From Leptospiraceae bacterium (GTDB lineage Bacteria; Spirochaetota; Leptospiria; Leptospirales; Leptospiraceae), in NCBI GenBank assembly GCA_022402465.1, contig JAKRSH010000028.1, forward strand, positions 109,467 through 173,466: a stretch of 64,000 nucleotides of DNA, read 5' to 3'. Position 1 is the first letter of the stretch. Each line of letters starts with the position of its first letter. The notes below the pieces were generated by a model, which did no database searches, was not told the DNA's origin, and saw only the letters and a program-made list of their open reading frames with translations. The translations under genes and the position numbers were made by a program. This document shows, in pieces, positions 35,914 to 45,037 of the stretch.

Positions 35914-36237
35914 TTAAAACAATGTAGAAGACTCACAATTTTTTTTACATCTATCATTCAATCCATTGCAGGTTGAATAGAGAATTCCAGCATCAACAAT
36001 AGAAGTATTGCCACTTGTCTGTATGAGATTATAATATGCGATATTCTGCAAATAGCAATCTGATTCTTTAGCATCACATCTGTTGCGCTCCAAACACTGG
36101 TCTCTTAGAGATAATGGAGTCCCACAATTCCACAGGATAAGAACTCCCAATATTATAAGAGTTAAATTAAGCCTTCTACCAACAATGGCTGTCAGTAATA
36201 AACATTTTGGAAAATAATTATTTCTTAATAGATTCAT
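35914..36237 (-). CDS. Small Cys-rich putative lipoprotein
   Basis: About 107 aa from ATG 36237. The hydrophobic stretch LTLIILGVLILWNC ends in a lipobox-like Cys. The mature part has eight further Cys residues (LRDQC, NRCDAKESDC, STCNGLNDRC, KKNC), so it is probably a disulfide-bonded periplasmic or surface lipoprotein. It overlaps the end of the uridylyltransferase gene by 20 bp. Its shape recalls the small Cys lipoproteins in the Rhs array near 61-64 kb, but the spacing of the Cys residues differs. Confidence 0.6.
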   Translation of the reverse strand: MNLLRNNYFPKCLLLTAIVGRRLNLTLIILGVLILWNCGTPLSLRDQCLERNRCDAKESDCYLQNIAYYNLIQTSGNTSIVDAGILYSTCNGLNDRCKKNCESSTLF

Positions 36238-37630
36238 TGTCAAAAAGGATTTTTCCTAAGGACGATACCTTTATTTGTGAAGATGTAGTATTTTCAAATA
36301 CAACCCTTCCTTTAATTGTAATATCAAGATCAAACAACCAATCACCCTTAACTTCTAAGGACTCACAGGCATACAAGGATGGAAGGAAGGGAAATCTTTT
36401 GTCAAAGTCTTGGATTTTTTTATAAAAATTATCATCCAAGCTAACAACTGGTTCGCCTAATCCCATTTTCTTACGAGTTAGAGACATGGTTAAAGAGTAG
36501 TCTTCATTGAGTTGGTAGGCATCGGATCTACGAACTAAATAATCTTCTGTCTTTTTGACAGGTGCAAATCGATCTCTGGGAATAATGATTCCTCTAAACT
36601 TGGAGAAATTTCCTACAGCAGAACCCATAGCTGTCTCTAGTTGTAGTACATTTTGTCCATCAACTTCTTTTGGATTTACAATCAATGAAAGTCGGAAATT
36701 TCCTTGGTTCCATCTCTCTTTTAATGATTTCAAATTTATCCAAAGATTATTAGTTGAAAAAGTTCTAAACTTACCCATTCCAGTAAATTCATGTTCAAAT
36801 TCTTTGGGCACTTGAGCAGTTTCTAAGAGTTCGTAGTGTAAGAATTTCCCGTCTCGTGTCTTTCGATAAATGGCACCACCTTTCTTATCAGCAAGAGTCT
36901 TGGGAGTCATTTCCATAGCAAAATCTAAACCAGATTTTAGAAAATAACTAACAATAGACGAGTCCACAGTGGCTCCGAGATTGTCTCCATTGGATAAAAA
37001 GGCTACCTCATACCCAGACTCTAAAAGTTGGTCTAATATTCCTGTCTCAACTAAGGTAAAATAAATATCTCCATGACCAGGTGGACACCAATCATTCTTA
37101 GGATCTTTGGTTTGAATCGGACTAAAGTCAGTTTGTAAAATACGAGGAACTTTGTGTTGTAAGAAGCTGGTTGGAAAATTCTGCCTCAAGCCAGAGGATT
37201 CCAATTCTAACTGAGAGTCGTCTTGTGTGTTGTAACTATCCATGAGGAGAAGTGGAATTTCTACCGAATACTTTTCTCTAAGATACAAAACTTGGTTCGC
37301 AATAATTTTTAAAAAAGAGAGCCCATCTTTTATGGGGATCAAAGACTTCGCCTTAGATAAACCCATGGAAGTTCCTAGCCCACCATTCAATTTTATAATA
37401 ACAAGTTTGCTTAATGATTCTTTACTTGCTGGATATTTACTTTGGATTTCATTAAGATCAATTTCATCTTCTTTAGGATCAAGATCACCAACTTCATCCC
37501 AGACAGCAATACCAGTCTCCCCTTGCCGTACTTGCTCAACTTTCATAAGAAACTCTTCAATAAATTCTTTACTTAAGTCCGCCGATTTCATCTTATCAAT
37601 AATTTTATCAATATAATTCTTCTCACCCAT
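36218..37630 (-). CDS. UTP-glucose-1-phosphate uridylyltransferase, UGP type
   Basis: About 470 aa from the ATG at 37630 (GGAGAAG upstream); an ATG six codons earlier lacks one. It belongs to the eukaryotic-like UDPGP family, not the bacterial GalU family. It has the N-terminal nucleotide loop LNGGLGTSMGLSKAKSLIP, FSNGDNLGATVD in the centre and a C-terminal beta-helix-like end. It makes UDP-glucose from UTP and glucose-1-phosphate for envelope polysaccharide. Length and motifs look intact. Confidence 0.88.
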   Translation of the reverse strand: MGEKNYIDKIIDKMKSADLSKEFIEEFLMKVEQVRQGETGIAVWDEVGDLDPKEDEIDLNEIQSKYPASKESLSKLVIIKLNGGLGTSMGLSKAKSLIPIKDGLSFLKIIANQVLYLREKYSVEIPLLLMDSYNTQDDSQLELESSGLRQNFPTSFLQHKVPRILQTDFSPIQTKDPKNDWCPPGHGDIYFTLVETGILDQLLESGYEVAFLSNGDNLGATVDSSIVSYFLKSGLDFAMEMTPKTLADKKGGAIYRKTRDGKFLHYELLETAQVPKEFEHEFTGMGKFRTFSTNNLWINLKSLKERWNQGNFRLSLIVNPKEVDGQNVLQLETAMGSAVGNFSKFRGIIIPRDRFAPVKKTEDYLVRRSDAYQLNEDYSLTMSLTRKKMGLGEPVVSLDDNFYKKIQDFDKRFPFLPSLYACESLEVKGDWLFDLDITIKGRVVFENTTSSQIKVSSLGKILFDNESIKK

Positions 37631-37672
37631 TTCTTTCTTCTCCAGCATTTTCTTGTTTTCTCTTTAAGAATC

Positions 37673-38077
37673 TCAATTCGTATAACCTAAGAAATTTGAT
37701 CTATCATATTCCTCATCTAATTCACCCATTTCAATCCAGTATTCACTTTCCTTCAGACTAGGATCATAATAAAGCTTAACAATAATATCTCTTCCACCAC
37801 TATCGCCTGTTATCTTTTTCTCTTCTACTTTATGGTGGGAGAAAAATACAATAAATGTGTAAATATAAACTATTCTTTTGTTTTTCCTATATTTTAAAAT
37901 ACCTTTCCCGTTGATATTTTTCTTTTTTATACTACTGTAAGGAATAGGAAATTGCTCATCCCATGTTTTTTTAAGTACTGAATCAATTTTATTGTAAGCA
38001 AGATAATTTGAATAGACAGGAAGGGAACCTGCCAGAACAATTAGGATTATGCTGTATTTAGAGATTAGCATTTTCAT
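37673..38077 (-). CDS. Hypothetical membrane-anchored or exported protein
   Basis: About 134 aa from the ATG at 38077; an upstream frame to 38122 exists. A hydrophobic N-terminus (YSIILIVLAGSLPVYS) is a signal peptide or anchor. A second moderately hydrophobic stretch (IVYIYTFIVFF) lies near residue 70. No family recognised. It precedes the uridylyltransferase gene by about 40 bp. Confidence 0.6.
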   Translation of the reverse strand: MKMLISKYSIILIVLAGSLPVYSNYLAYNKIDSVLKKTWDEQFPIPYSSIKKKNINGKGILKYRKNKRIVYIYTFIVFFSHHKVEEKKITGDSGGRDIIVKLYYDPSLKESEYWIEMGELDEEYDRSNFLGYTN

Positions 38078-38146
38078 CTCTGCCCAGTTTGAAAGGTTCA
38101 AGAAAGTTGTAAAGCAAACCAAGTTTGTATAAGGACATTTTATCTA

Positions 38147-38995
38147 ATGATTGCAATTACAGAGTTTTTATCATTTCTGCTATCTGTTGTCTCTGGCATT
38201 TTCTACAGCAAAGAGAAAGTCCTTTCTAGATTAGATAACAATGACATTCTAATTCTCCCAGGTCTTGGTTCCGGAGCCTGGTTCTATAATAAAATGGCTA
38301 AATATTTGAAATCAAAAGGCTATAGACCTTTTGTTGTACCTCTTCCACCGTGGAGGTCGGAGAAAAATATCATTCTCAGCCTGAATGCCTATCTGCTTAA
38401 GGCTAAACCAAATACAATAGTCATTGCCCACAACACATCCGCTCTCTTAATCCCTGCCCTTCCCGATGGAACCCGCCGCAAGATTGATACCTTGGTGACA
38501 CTTGGAGCACCTTTTAAAGGATTTCGCTTATGGGGAATTTTTTCATTTAAAAATTGGGAACCTAATTCCAGTAAGTTGGCAATCCAGCATCCCGCTTATC
38601 TATTTATAAATCGTTTTTTCCCACTTGCGCCTATTCATGATTATTTATTCCAACCGAAAGATTCATTAGCTTACGGACAAGGTAGAGACCAATGGTTTGA
38701 TATTCCAGGTAATTACAATTTGGTACGCAAAGCTGAAAATCTGAGAACCCTAAGTGAGTTCTTGTTCAGTGTAAATCCTCCGATTCCACCAATTCCTAAA
38801 GATACAACTGTGCTTACAAAAGATATTATAATCTCTCAAGGAACAAGGAATCAAGACAGTAGACTTGTCTCTAATCCATCTTCTAAGAAAAGTTCTGGAA
38901 ATCAAACAAAGACCAAGCCGATTTCCAAAGCTAAGAAACCTGTTAAGCAGACCAAAACTAAATTGAAGGCTAAACCCAAATCCAAAAGAAGATAA
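38147..38995 (+). CDS. Alpha/beta-hydrolase-fold protein lacking the nucleophile Ser
   Basis: A 282-aa protein with an N-terminal hydrophobic segment (EFLSFLLSVVSGIFYS) followed by a hydrolase core (ILILPGLGSGAWFYNKMAKY). At the nucleophile elbow it has VIAHNTSALLIPAL where active relatives have a GHSxS-type motif, so the Ser is replaced by Asn and it is probably not a conventional hydrolase. It ends in a very basic tail (about the last 35 residues, Lys/Ser/Thr/Pro). It appears to head an operon with osmC and metZ (gaps 27 and 17 bp). Confidence 0.65.
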   Translation: MIAITEFLSFLLSVVSGIFYSKEKVLSRLDNNDILILPGLGSGAWFYNKMAKYLKSKGYRPFVVPLPPWRSEKNIILSLNAYLLKAKPNTIVIAHNTSALLIPALPDGTRRKIDTLVTLGAPFKGFRLWGIFSFKNWEPNSSKLAIQHPAYLFINRFFPLAPIHDYLFQPKDSLAYGQGRDQWFDIPGNYNLVRKAENLRTLSEFLFSVNPPIPPIPKDTTVLTKDIIISQGTRNQDSRLVSNPSSKKSSGNQTKTKPISKAKKPVKQTKTKLKAKPKSKRR

Positions 38996-39022
38996 TACCT
39001 TTTGGATTTGCAATGAGGATCT

Positions 39023-39478
39023 ATGAATATTTCTCTACAACTTAAAGACAAACCCTTTGTTCTAGAAGCGAAAAATCCTGAGGGCAATACTGTGATGATG
39101 GATGCAAGCCCTGATATTGGTGGCAAGAACCAAGGTGTTCGTCCAACCGAGTTACTGCTTATGGGTATTGCTGGCTGTAGTGGAATTGATATTCTTTCAA
39201 TACTCTCTAAGCAAAAACAAAACGTGGACAGTTTCCTTGTCAATGTGAGTGGAGACAAAGAAAAAATCGAATTCACCAATTTATTTACTAAGATCCATGT
39301 GGAATATAGCTTCACTGGAGAATTGGATTCAGAGAAAATTCTTAGAGCAATCGAACTTTCTTTAGGTAAATACTGTTCTGTGTCCAAGACAGTAGAGAAA
39401 GTTGCAGCAATTAGTTTTGGATTTAAGCTCAACGGAAGAGTAGAATTGGAACGTAAAGAGGTTGCCTCCCTAGGCTAA
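39023..39478 (+). CDS. OsmC/Ohr-family peroxidase-like protein
   Basis: A 151-aa OsmC-fold protein. The two family cysteines are visible in LMGIAGCSGIDIL (about 57) and SLGKYCSVSKTV (about 121). Such proteins reduce organic hydroperoxides in the cytoplasm, using thiols. It lies 17 bp before metZ and is probably co-transcribed with the hydrolase-like gene and metZ, linking it loosely to sulfur metabolism. Confidence 0.85.
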   Translation: MNISLQLKDKPFVLEAKNPEGNTVMMDASPDIGGKNQGVRPTELLLMGIAGCSGIDILSILSKQKQNVDSFLVNVSGDKEKIEFTNLFTKIHVEYSFTGELDSEKILRAIELSLGKYCSVSKTVEKVAAISFGFKLNGRVELERKEVASLG

Positions 39479-39495
39479 GATTCTAGTTTCGCATT

Positions 39496-40689
39496 ATGAG
39501 CTCTATGGAAGAATCCGCACCCCATTTTGAAACTATCGCTGTAAGAACCCAATCCGAAAGGTCACCTCACCGCGAACATTCTACACCAGTCTTTCTTACT
39601 TCAAGTTTTGTTTTTGAAGACACAGAGCAGGCACGAGCTCTCTTCAATGATGAAATTCCAGGCAATATCTATACTAGATTCTCTAATCCTAATAATAATG
39701 AGTTTGTTGAGAAAATTTGTCAAATGGAGGGTGCAGAGGATGGGATTTCAACTGCATCTGGTATGAGTGCAATCTTTACAACGTTTATGGGTCTTCTCAA
39801 ACAAGGAGATCATGTTCTTGCTTCTAGATCCGTATTCGGATCAACACATTCTATGTTATCATTGCTTCTTCCAAAATTTGGGATCAGCTTTGATTATGCA
39901 GATATCAATAAGCCAGAAGAGTGGGAAGCAGGAATCAAGCCCAATACTCGCATAGTTTATATTGAAACTCCTTCCAATCCTGCTTTAGATATTATCGACA
40001 TGCAGTGGTTAGGCGATATTTGTAAGAAGAAAAATGCTCTCTTTATTGTTGATAATTGTTTCTGTACGCCCTATCTTCAACAACCAATGAAATATGGTGC
40101 AGTTATTTCTATACACTCTGCAACCAAATTTATAGATGGTCAGGGTAGAACTATAGGCGGAGTGGTTGTAGGGAATAAGGAGCTAATCAAGGAAATACGA
40201 TTTTTTTCAAGACACTCAGGACCTGCTCTTTCACCCTTCAATGCTTGGATTCTTTCCAAAAGTTTAGAAACCTTAGCAGTTAGAATGGATAGACACTGTG
40301 AGAGTGCCTTAAAGCTTGCTGAGTATTTAGAAACTCATCCTGAAATTGTCCATGTGAAATACCCACATTTGAAATCCCATCCGCAATATGCACTTGCGAA
40401 GAAGCAAATGTCTCAGGGTGGAGGAGTTGTTACTTTTGAAGTGAAAGGTGGATTGGAGAGAGGAAGAAAGTTTCTCAATGAACTCAAGATGTTTTCTCTT
40501 ACTGCAAATTTAGGAGACACACGGACAACTGCAACTCACCCTGCTTCTACAACTCATTGTAAGCTTACAGAAGAGGATAGACTCAGAGTTGGGATTACTC
40601 CTGGTTTAGTAAGAATTTCGGTTGGTTTGGAGCATATAGAAGACATTAAGGCAGATATTATTCAAGCCTTAGAGAAAACTAAATCATAG
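39496..40689 (+). CDS. metZ: O-succinylhomoserine sulfhydrylase
   Basis: A 397-aa PLP-dependent enzyme of the Cys/Met metabolism family. The PLP Lys is in SIHSATKFIDGQGR (Lys about 211), a signature of MetZ-type sulfhydrylases. Other landmarks are SGMSAIFTTFMG, YIETPSNPALDIID and the C-terminal LVRISVGLEHIEDI. It makes homocysteine from an O-acylhomoserine and sulfide. The acyl donor (succinyl versus acetyl) is inferred from family likeness. Confidence 0.9.
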   Translation: MSSMEESAPHFETIAVRTQSERSPHREHSTPVFLTSSFVFEDTEQARALFNDEIPGNIYTRFSNPNNNEFVEKICQMEGAEDGISTASGMSAIFTTFMGLLKQGDHVLASRSVFGSTHSMLSLLLPKFGISFDYADINKPEEWEAGIKPNTRIVYIETPSNPALDIIDMQWLGDICKKKNALFIVDNCFCTPYLQQPMKYGAVISIHSATKFIDGQGRTIGGVVVGNKELIKEIRFFSRHSGPALSPFNAWILSKSLETLAVRMDRHCESALKLAEYLETHPEIVHVKYPHLKSHPQYALAKKQMSQGGGVVTFEVKGGLERGRKFLNELKMFSLTANLGDTRTTATHPASTTHCKLTEEDRLRVGITPGLVRISVGLEHIEDIKADIIQALEKTKS

Positions 40690-40729
40690 TACTTATCGGT
40701 TCTATTTCTAAAAGAAAACTCGCCTTGCG

Positions 40730-41377
40730 CTATTTATCTTTTTCTGGTTTTACCAAGGAAGCAACGACTAACTCTGCCATACGGGAAGCTACTTCATCAT
40801 AGCCGCAAGATTCAACAAACATATCTTCTCTAGACCAAATAAGACCAAGACCTAATGTATATTTGGCGAGTCTCTTCCAGGTCCAGTCTGTTCCAGGACT
40901 TTTTCTAGATTGCATAGCAATACTTCCAGATTGGACAGTAATTAGCTTCAAAGAAAAAGTATCCACTAAGGAACCGCGCTTAATTCCAACTGAATCTGTA
41001 TAAGACATAGCAGTTCCTCTTCCAACCACTATGGCATCAACCCCTAGAATTCTTCCTATCTTTGCTGAGGTGGACTCATCAATTATTCCTGTTTTAGATA
41101 GTCTCTGTTCATCAAGAATTTTAAAAATTTGTTCTCTTTCAATTACTTCAATATTCGAGTTCTTCAGGATATGATGAATGAAGGCATCTGAGAATTCTGG
41201 ACCCCAACTTGCTCCATTCATTTCAAAATTCAATACTGCAATCTTATTGATGCCAGGAACTTTGGAATTAGATCGAACTGTAGTAATAGTCGTACAATTT
41301 GAATAAGAGATAAGGAAGATGAAAATGAATGAGTAAATGAAATGCTTCACAGATAAACCTACTTTAGACAAGTACAC
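40730..41377 (-). CDS. CsgG-like lipoprotein
   Basis: A 215-aa protein with a signal peptide and lipobox (FLISYSNC, Cys about 28). The mature region resembles the CsgG/FlgT family (KIAVLNFEMNGASWG, VIEREQIFKILDEQRL, GRILGVDAIVVGRGTAMSY), whose members form outer-membrane pores or assembly factors. Its size is on the short side for a pore. It converges with metZ, with 40 bp between them. Confidence 0.75.
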   Translation of the reverse strand: MYLSKVGLSVKHFIYSFIFIFLISYSNCTTITTVRSNSKVPGINKIAVLNFEMNGASWGPEFSDAFIHHILKNSNIEVIEREQIFKILDEQRLSKTGIIDESTSAKIGRILGVDAIVVGRGTAMSYTDSVGIKRGSLVDTFSLKLITVQSGSIAMQSRKSPGTDWTWKRLAKYTLGLGLIWSREDMFVESCGYDEVASRMAELVVASLVKPEKDK

Positions 41378-41483
41378 AAATTAGCAACGAGAGGAATTCA
41401 ATCAAGTGAATAAATTAATGAATGCGTATTTAATTCAATTCAATTTTATTAGATTGATTTCCTCTTTATTGAGAGTAGATCTA

Positions 41484-42746
41484 TTATTTTCCCTCGGCGC
41501 TAATTTCGTCTTGGATCAATCGTGCTCCAGCCCTAAATGCAATGTAACTGTATACCCAAGTAATAAGAATAGATACCTTATTCTTGAAACCAACTTGGTA
41601 GAACAAATGGACAAATAACCAGGCGAACCAGCCAAGAAGTCCCTTCATTTTGAAATTACCAACTTGAGCTACTGCATCATTTCTTCCTATAGTTGCCATA
41701 GAACCTTTATCATGGTATTGAAATGGTTTTTTCTTTTTAGATTTCAAATCTCTTTGAATCCAATCAGCCACATACCTTCCCTGCTGCATGGCTACAGGAG
41801 AAACTCCAGGTAAAGCTCTTTCCAAACCTTCTTGGAAATTGGCTGCATCCCCTACAACGAACACATTTTCCACATCGGCTACTCTGCATTCTTGGTTTAC
41901 TATGATTCTTTTTGATCTATCCAGAGGGAGACCAATCTTTTCAGCAAGTGTAGTACCTTGGACTCCTGCCGCCCAAATAATAATTTTCGATTCAATTACA
42001 CCTTTTTCAAGATGAACACCGGTCTGATCAATTTTCTTAACAGGAGTATTCGTTAATACTATAACGCCTCTTTGTTCTAATTTTCTTTGAGTAAATTTCG
42101 AAAGTGACTCATCAAAACCACCTAACAATCGTGGTCCAGCTTCTATTAATGTAATCTTGGCAAGTCCAGGATCTATATTTCGGAAGTCCTTTCGTAAAGT
42201 ATGATAGCTTAATTCAGCTATAGCACCAGCCATTTCCACTCCTGTTGGTCCACCACCAACTATGATATAGTTCAATAATCTTCTGGCTGTCACGATATCG
42301 CCTGATAACTCAGCCTCTTCAAATGAAAGCAGTAGCTTTCGTCGAATAGCGAGTGCATCTTTTATACTTTTGAGACCTAAGGTATAATTCTTCCACTCAT
42401 CGTTGCCAAAAAAGGAAGTTCTTGCACCCATAGCTAAGATAAGGTAATCATAATCGATTTCTTTATTCTGAAAGTATACTATCTTTTTCTGATAATCAAC
42501 ATTAGTAACCTCACCCATTACTACTTTTACATTTTCATAATCTGAGGTAAGAGATCTAGATGGAATTGCTATATCAGCAGGGCTAAGTACTGCTGATGCA
42601 ACTTGGTACAATAAGGGTTGAAATAAGTGGTGGTTGGTCTTATCAATCAGTATTACCTCAAGATCATCCTGGTTTGCTAATTTTTGTATAATCTGTAATC
42701 CTGCAAAGCCTGCACCGACTACAACTACTCTTCTTTTATTTATCAT
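41484..42746 (-). CDS. ndh: Type II NADH dehydrogenase (NDH-2)
   Basis: A 420-aa flavoenzyme with an FAD GxGxxG (VVVVGAGFAGLQ, residues 7-18), HLFQPLLYQVA after it, and the NADH-binding IIVGGGPTGVEMAG in the centre. The FAD-binding VFVVGDAAN near 300 completes the set. It oxidises NADH and reduces quinone without pumping protons, at the inner face of the membrane. The C-terminal hydrophobic part (LLGWFAWLFVHLFYQVG) gives membrane attachment. It overlaps the upstream phosphatase gene by 4 nt. Confidence 0.92.
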   Translation of the reverse strand: MINKRRVVVVGAGFAGLQIIQKLANQDDLEVILIDKTNHHLFQPLLYQVASAVLSPADIAIPSRSLTSDYENVKVVMGEVTNVDYQKKIVYFQNKEIDYDYLILAMGARTSFFGNDEWKNYTLGLKSIKDALAIRRKLLLSFEEAELSGDIVTARRLLNYIIVGGGPTGVEMAGAIAELSYHTLRKDFRNIDPGLAKITLIEAGPRLLGGFDESLSKFTQRKLEQRGVIVLTNTPVKKIDQTGVHLEKGVIESKIIIWAAGVQGTTLAEKIGLPLDRSKRIIVNQECRVADVENVFVVGDAANFQEGLERALPGVSPVAMQQGRYVADWIQRDLKSKKKKPFQYHDKGSMATIGRNDAVAQVGNFKMKGLLGWFAWLFVHLFYQVGFKNKVSILITWVYSYIAFRAGARLIQDEISAEGK

Positions 42747-43237
42747 GTTAATATACCTTTACTTTTCAAAAAATTTATAAATCCCTTACTTGTCCGTGTT
42801 ACAATTTCTTGCACCAATTCAAAATCCTTGATAGTTCCATAGTATGGATCTGGTACATTTAATCCATCTTTTTGTTGATCATCATAGTATCGAAACATAG
42901 CTACTTTTTCTTTCTGCCAGGGCTCCCAGGCAAGATTTAGGATGTTATCAAAATTCGAATCATCCATAGCGAAAATGTAATCAAATTCCTCAAAGTCCTT
43001 GGATGGATTAAATTTTCTTGCCTGGTGTGTTAATTGAATGCCTTCTCTTTCCGCAACTTTTCTTGTCCTAGGATCAGGCAAGGAACCAATATGATAACCA
43101 GCAGTTCCACAAGAATCAATTTCAAATATATGGTTAAGATTACTATCATAGACAAGTTTCTGAAGAGCCCCCTGCCCTGCTGGTGAGCGGCATATATTTC
43201 CTAAGCATACAAACAAAACTTTAATTTTCTTCATCAT
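42743..43237 (-). CDS. Low-molecular-weight protein-tyrosine phosphatase
   Basis: A 164-aa protein with the C-x5-R-S loop VCLGNICRSPAGQG (Cys 11, Arg 17) and the general-acid Asp in VPDPYYG (about 129). It removes phosphate from Tyr residues or from arsenate-like or other substrates. The start is one of two adjacent Met codons. It is translationally coupled with the NADH dehydrogenase gene downstream, so both come from one transcript. Confidence 0.9.
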   Translation of the reverse strand: MMKKIKVLFVCLGNICRSPAGQGALQKLVYDSNLNHIFEIDSCGTAGYHIGSLPDPRTRKVAEREGIQLTHQARKFNPSKDFEEFDYIFAMDDSNFDNILNLAWEPWQKEKVAMFRYYDDQQKDGLNVPDPYYGTIKDFELVQEIVTRTSKGFINFLKSKGILT

Positions 43238-43252
43238 AAATATCCTTTTATT

Positions 43253-43822
43253 CTACCAAGCTTCTTGTTCTGCCTTCCAATTTTTTGAATCAATTTCATA
43301 AAAATAATTTAGAATTTTTAATTCATGATCTCTCAACCATCTTCTATCTGATCTATAAGAAGGAAGTATCTTCTCAACATTGGACCAGAATCTAGAGGAA
43401 TGATTCATTTCTTTTAGATGACATAATTCATGAACCACTACATAATCTAATACTCTCATGGGCACTAAGGATAGCCCTATATTAAAATTTAAATTCCCAA
43501 GAGAGGAGCAAGAGCCCCAACGGGATCTCATTTTTTTTACACGAATGTTTTTGAAACTTAAATTTGCAATTTGTGAGTATTTCTCCACTCTAGACTGGAG
43601 CATTTCAAGCAGAAGCTTTCTCAATAATTTTTCTATTTGAATTTTAATTCTTTCTTCTTTTTCTTGCAGAGACTCGTAAGGTACTATGGAAACTTGGACA
43701 CAATCTTTTCTGAGTATTGCCCTTTCTCTATGATTTGCATTTTCATGGATGGTAATAGGTACCTTCATCCCAAAAAGAGGCAAAGAGGAATATTTATTCG
43801 AGATTTGAATCCTGGGTTCCAC
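43253..43822 (-). CDS. YgjP-like zinc metallopeptidase
   Basis: A 189-aa protein of the DUF45/YgjP group. It has the zinc signature VVHELCHLKEMNHSSRFW, with HExxH and a further His in the NHSxxFW motif, preceded by RSRWGSCSSLGNLNF. Members are gluzincin-like proteases or SprT-related proteins of unclear substrate. Its start lies inside the end of the upstream barrel gene (28-bp overlap), and the phosphatase gene follows after 15 bp, giving a four-gene operon with the NDH-2 gene. Confidence 0.85.
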   Translation of the reverse strand: MEPRIQISNKYSSLPLFGMKVPITIHENANHRERAILRKDCVQVSIVPYESLQEKEERIKIQIEKLLRKLLLEMLQSRVEKYSQIANLSFKNIRVKKMRSRWGSCSSLGNLNFNIGLSLVPMRVLDYVVVHELCHLKEMNHSSRFWSNVEKILPSYRSDRRWLRDHELKILNYFYEIDSKNWKAEQEAW

Positions 43823-44918
43823 TATTTGATTCTTCTTGCGTTCTAGATTCTGTATTTTGATTCAATTCATTTTGTTTTTTTGAAAGTGGTTCAGTAGATG
43901 CATTCTGCCATTCGGGTCTATAATCAAATCCAAACTCTATAGAAAATTGTTTAGTATTGATATGTGCTTTATATCTACCTAAAAAGTTAGCGAGAATGTC
44001 TTGTTGAGTAATTCCACCAACGGCTTCAAAGGTACCTTTAGTAAATGATCTATGCTGGTTCATCCGTAAGAAAAATATAGATCGGAAGTCCATTTTGTAG
44101 CCAGTTTCGATCTGAGCAAGTATGCCAGGGCCAGAAGTTTCTGAATTAAAATTTATATTTCTTTGGGCATGGAAATCTCTAGTTTTAAAAAAAGCATATA
44201 AGCCATGAATAGTAGTATCTAAATAAAAATCCTTCCAATTCAGCCTGTAACCAAAGCCAAAAGGGATTTCAAAGATGGAGTTGGTGAAACTTAAACCATA
44301 ACCTATAGGTTGGTAAAAAATTGGGTTACTTGCTATCCATTGCACAACATCATAAAATTTATATTTATTATAAGTATAGCGCGCACCACCAGATAAATAG
44401 AACCCATCACCCGATTTCTGAATATCTGGAGATGCTTTGCCTAGGTAATATCTCATTAAAAAATCAAAATTATACTCAGACATAGAAGATTTACCTATTC
44501 CATCTGCGAAATTTCTCTGACCTCCAAAGACAGAGGTAGAATCGTAGAAAGAAAACTCTCTTGTATTGATATGATGAGCTCTTTCCGTTGATGTTGTAAA
44601 CAATGCAAAATCTTCATCTCTCGCTTTGCCAGTAGGAACGTACCATCCCGTGGTGGTAAATTTTCCATAAAGCTCTATTGGTCCCGTAAAGTATTTTCCA
44701 CCAAATCCAAAAACATTAAAATCTCTTTCAAAGCTTATTCTAGAACCCGCGCGGATTCCCGAAAGATTAGGAAACCTGCTACCAGTTTCGAAAACGAAGT
44801 CTCCTCCGTTTCTTCCTATGATAGGTTGGATTGTATATTCTGCTTGGATAGGGCTTATTAAAAAAAAGCTTAAAATCAAGATTAAACAGGATGAAAGTGG
44901 CTTTATAAAGTATAACAT
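43794..44918 (-). CDS. Putative outer-membrane beta-barrel protein
   Basis: A 374-aa protein with a signal peptide (LILILSFFLISPIQA, cleavage before EYT). Alternating aromatic and hydrophobic strands run throughout (FGFGGKYFTGPIELYGKFTT, YNFDFLMRYYLGKAS, FSIEFGFDYRPEW), with the aromatic girdle of a barrel. A Gln/Asn/Ser-rich tail of about 30 residues follows the last strand. A porin or omptin-like role is possible; no catalytic residues were assigned. Confidence 0.7.
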   Translation of the reverse strand: MLYFIKPLSSCLILILSFFLISPIQAEYTIQPIIGRNGGDFVFETGSRFPNLSGIRAGSRISFERDFNVFGFGGKYFTGPIELYGKFTTTGWYVPTGKARDEDFALFTTSTERAHHINTREFSFYDSTSVFGGQRNFADGIGKSSMSEYNFDFLMRYYLGKASPDIQKSGDGFYLSGGARYTYNKYKFYDVVQWIASNPIFYQPIGYGLSFTNSIFEIPFGFGYRLNWKDFYLDTTIHGLYAFFKTRDFHAQRNINFNSETSGPGILAQIETGYKMDFRSIFFLRMNQHRSFTKGTFEAVGGITQQDILANFLGRYKAHINTKQFSIEFGFDYRPEWQNASTEPLSKKQNELNQNTESRTQEESNSGTQDSNLE

Positions 44919-44971
44919 CTTTTCCTAGCTTAGAAAACTACTTCGAATGGAAAACAGATTTTCTAAGGAAA

Positions 44972-44990
44972 GGGTGAAATCATTTCACCC
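44972..44990. promoter_or_regulatory. Palindrome copy A, candidate parS of second par locus
   Basis: GGGTGAAATCATTTCACCC is a 19-bp palindrome with 9-bp perfect arms, 48 bp before the parA2 start. The same site with a changed centre occurs inside parB2, as expected for a ParB recognition site rather than a simple operator. The GTGAAA/TTTCAC arms recall canonical parS. Confidence 0.7.
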
Positions 44991-45037
44991 CTAAAACATA
45001 TTTAAAGAGACATAATAATTGACAATCACCAAGCAAG

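Noticed and set aside
40230..40237. TTTCACCC half-site of the parAB2 palindrome
   Set aside because: A single 8-bp match inside metZ with no inverted partner.
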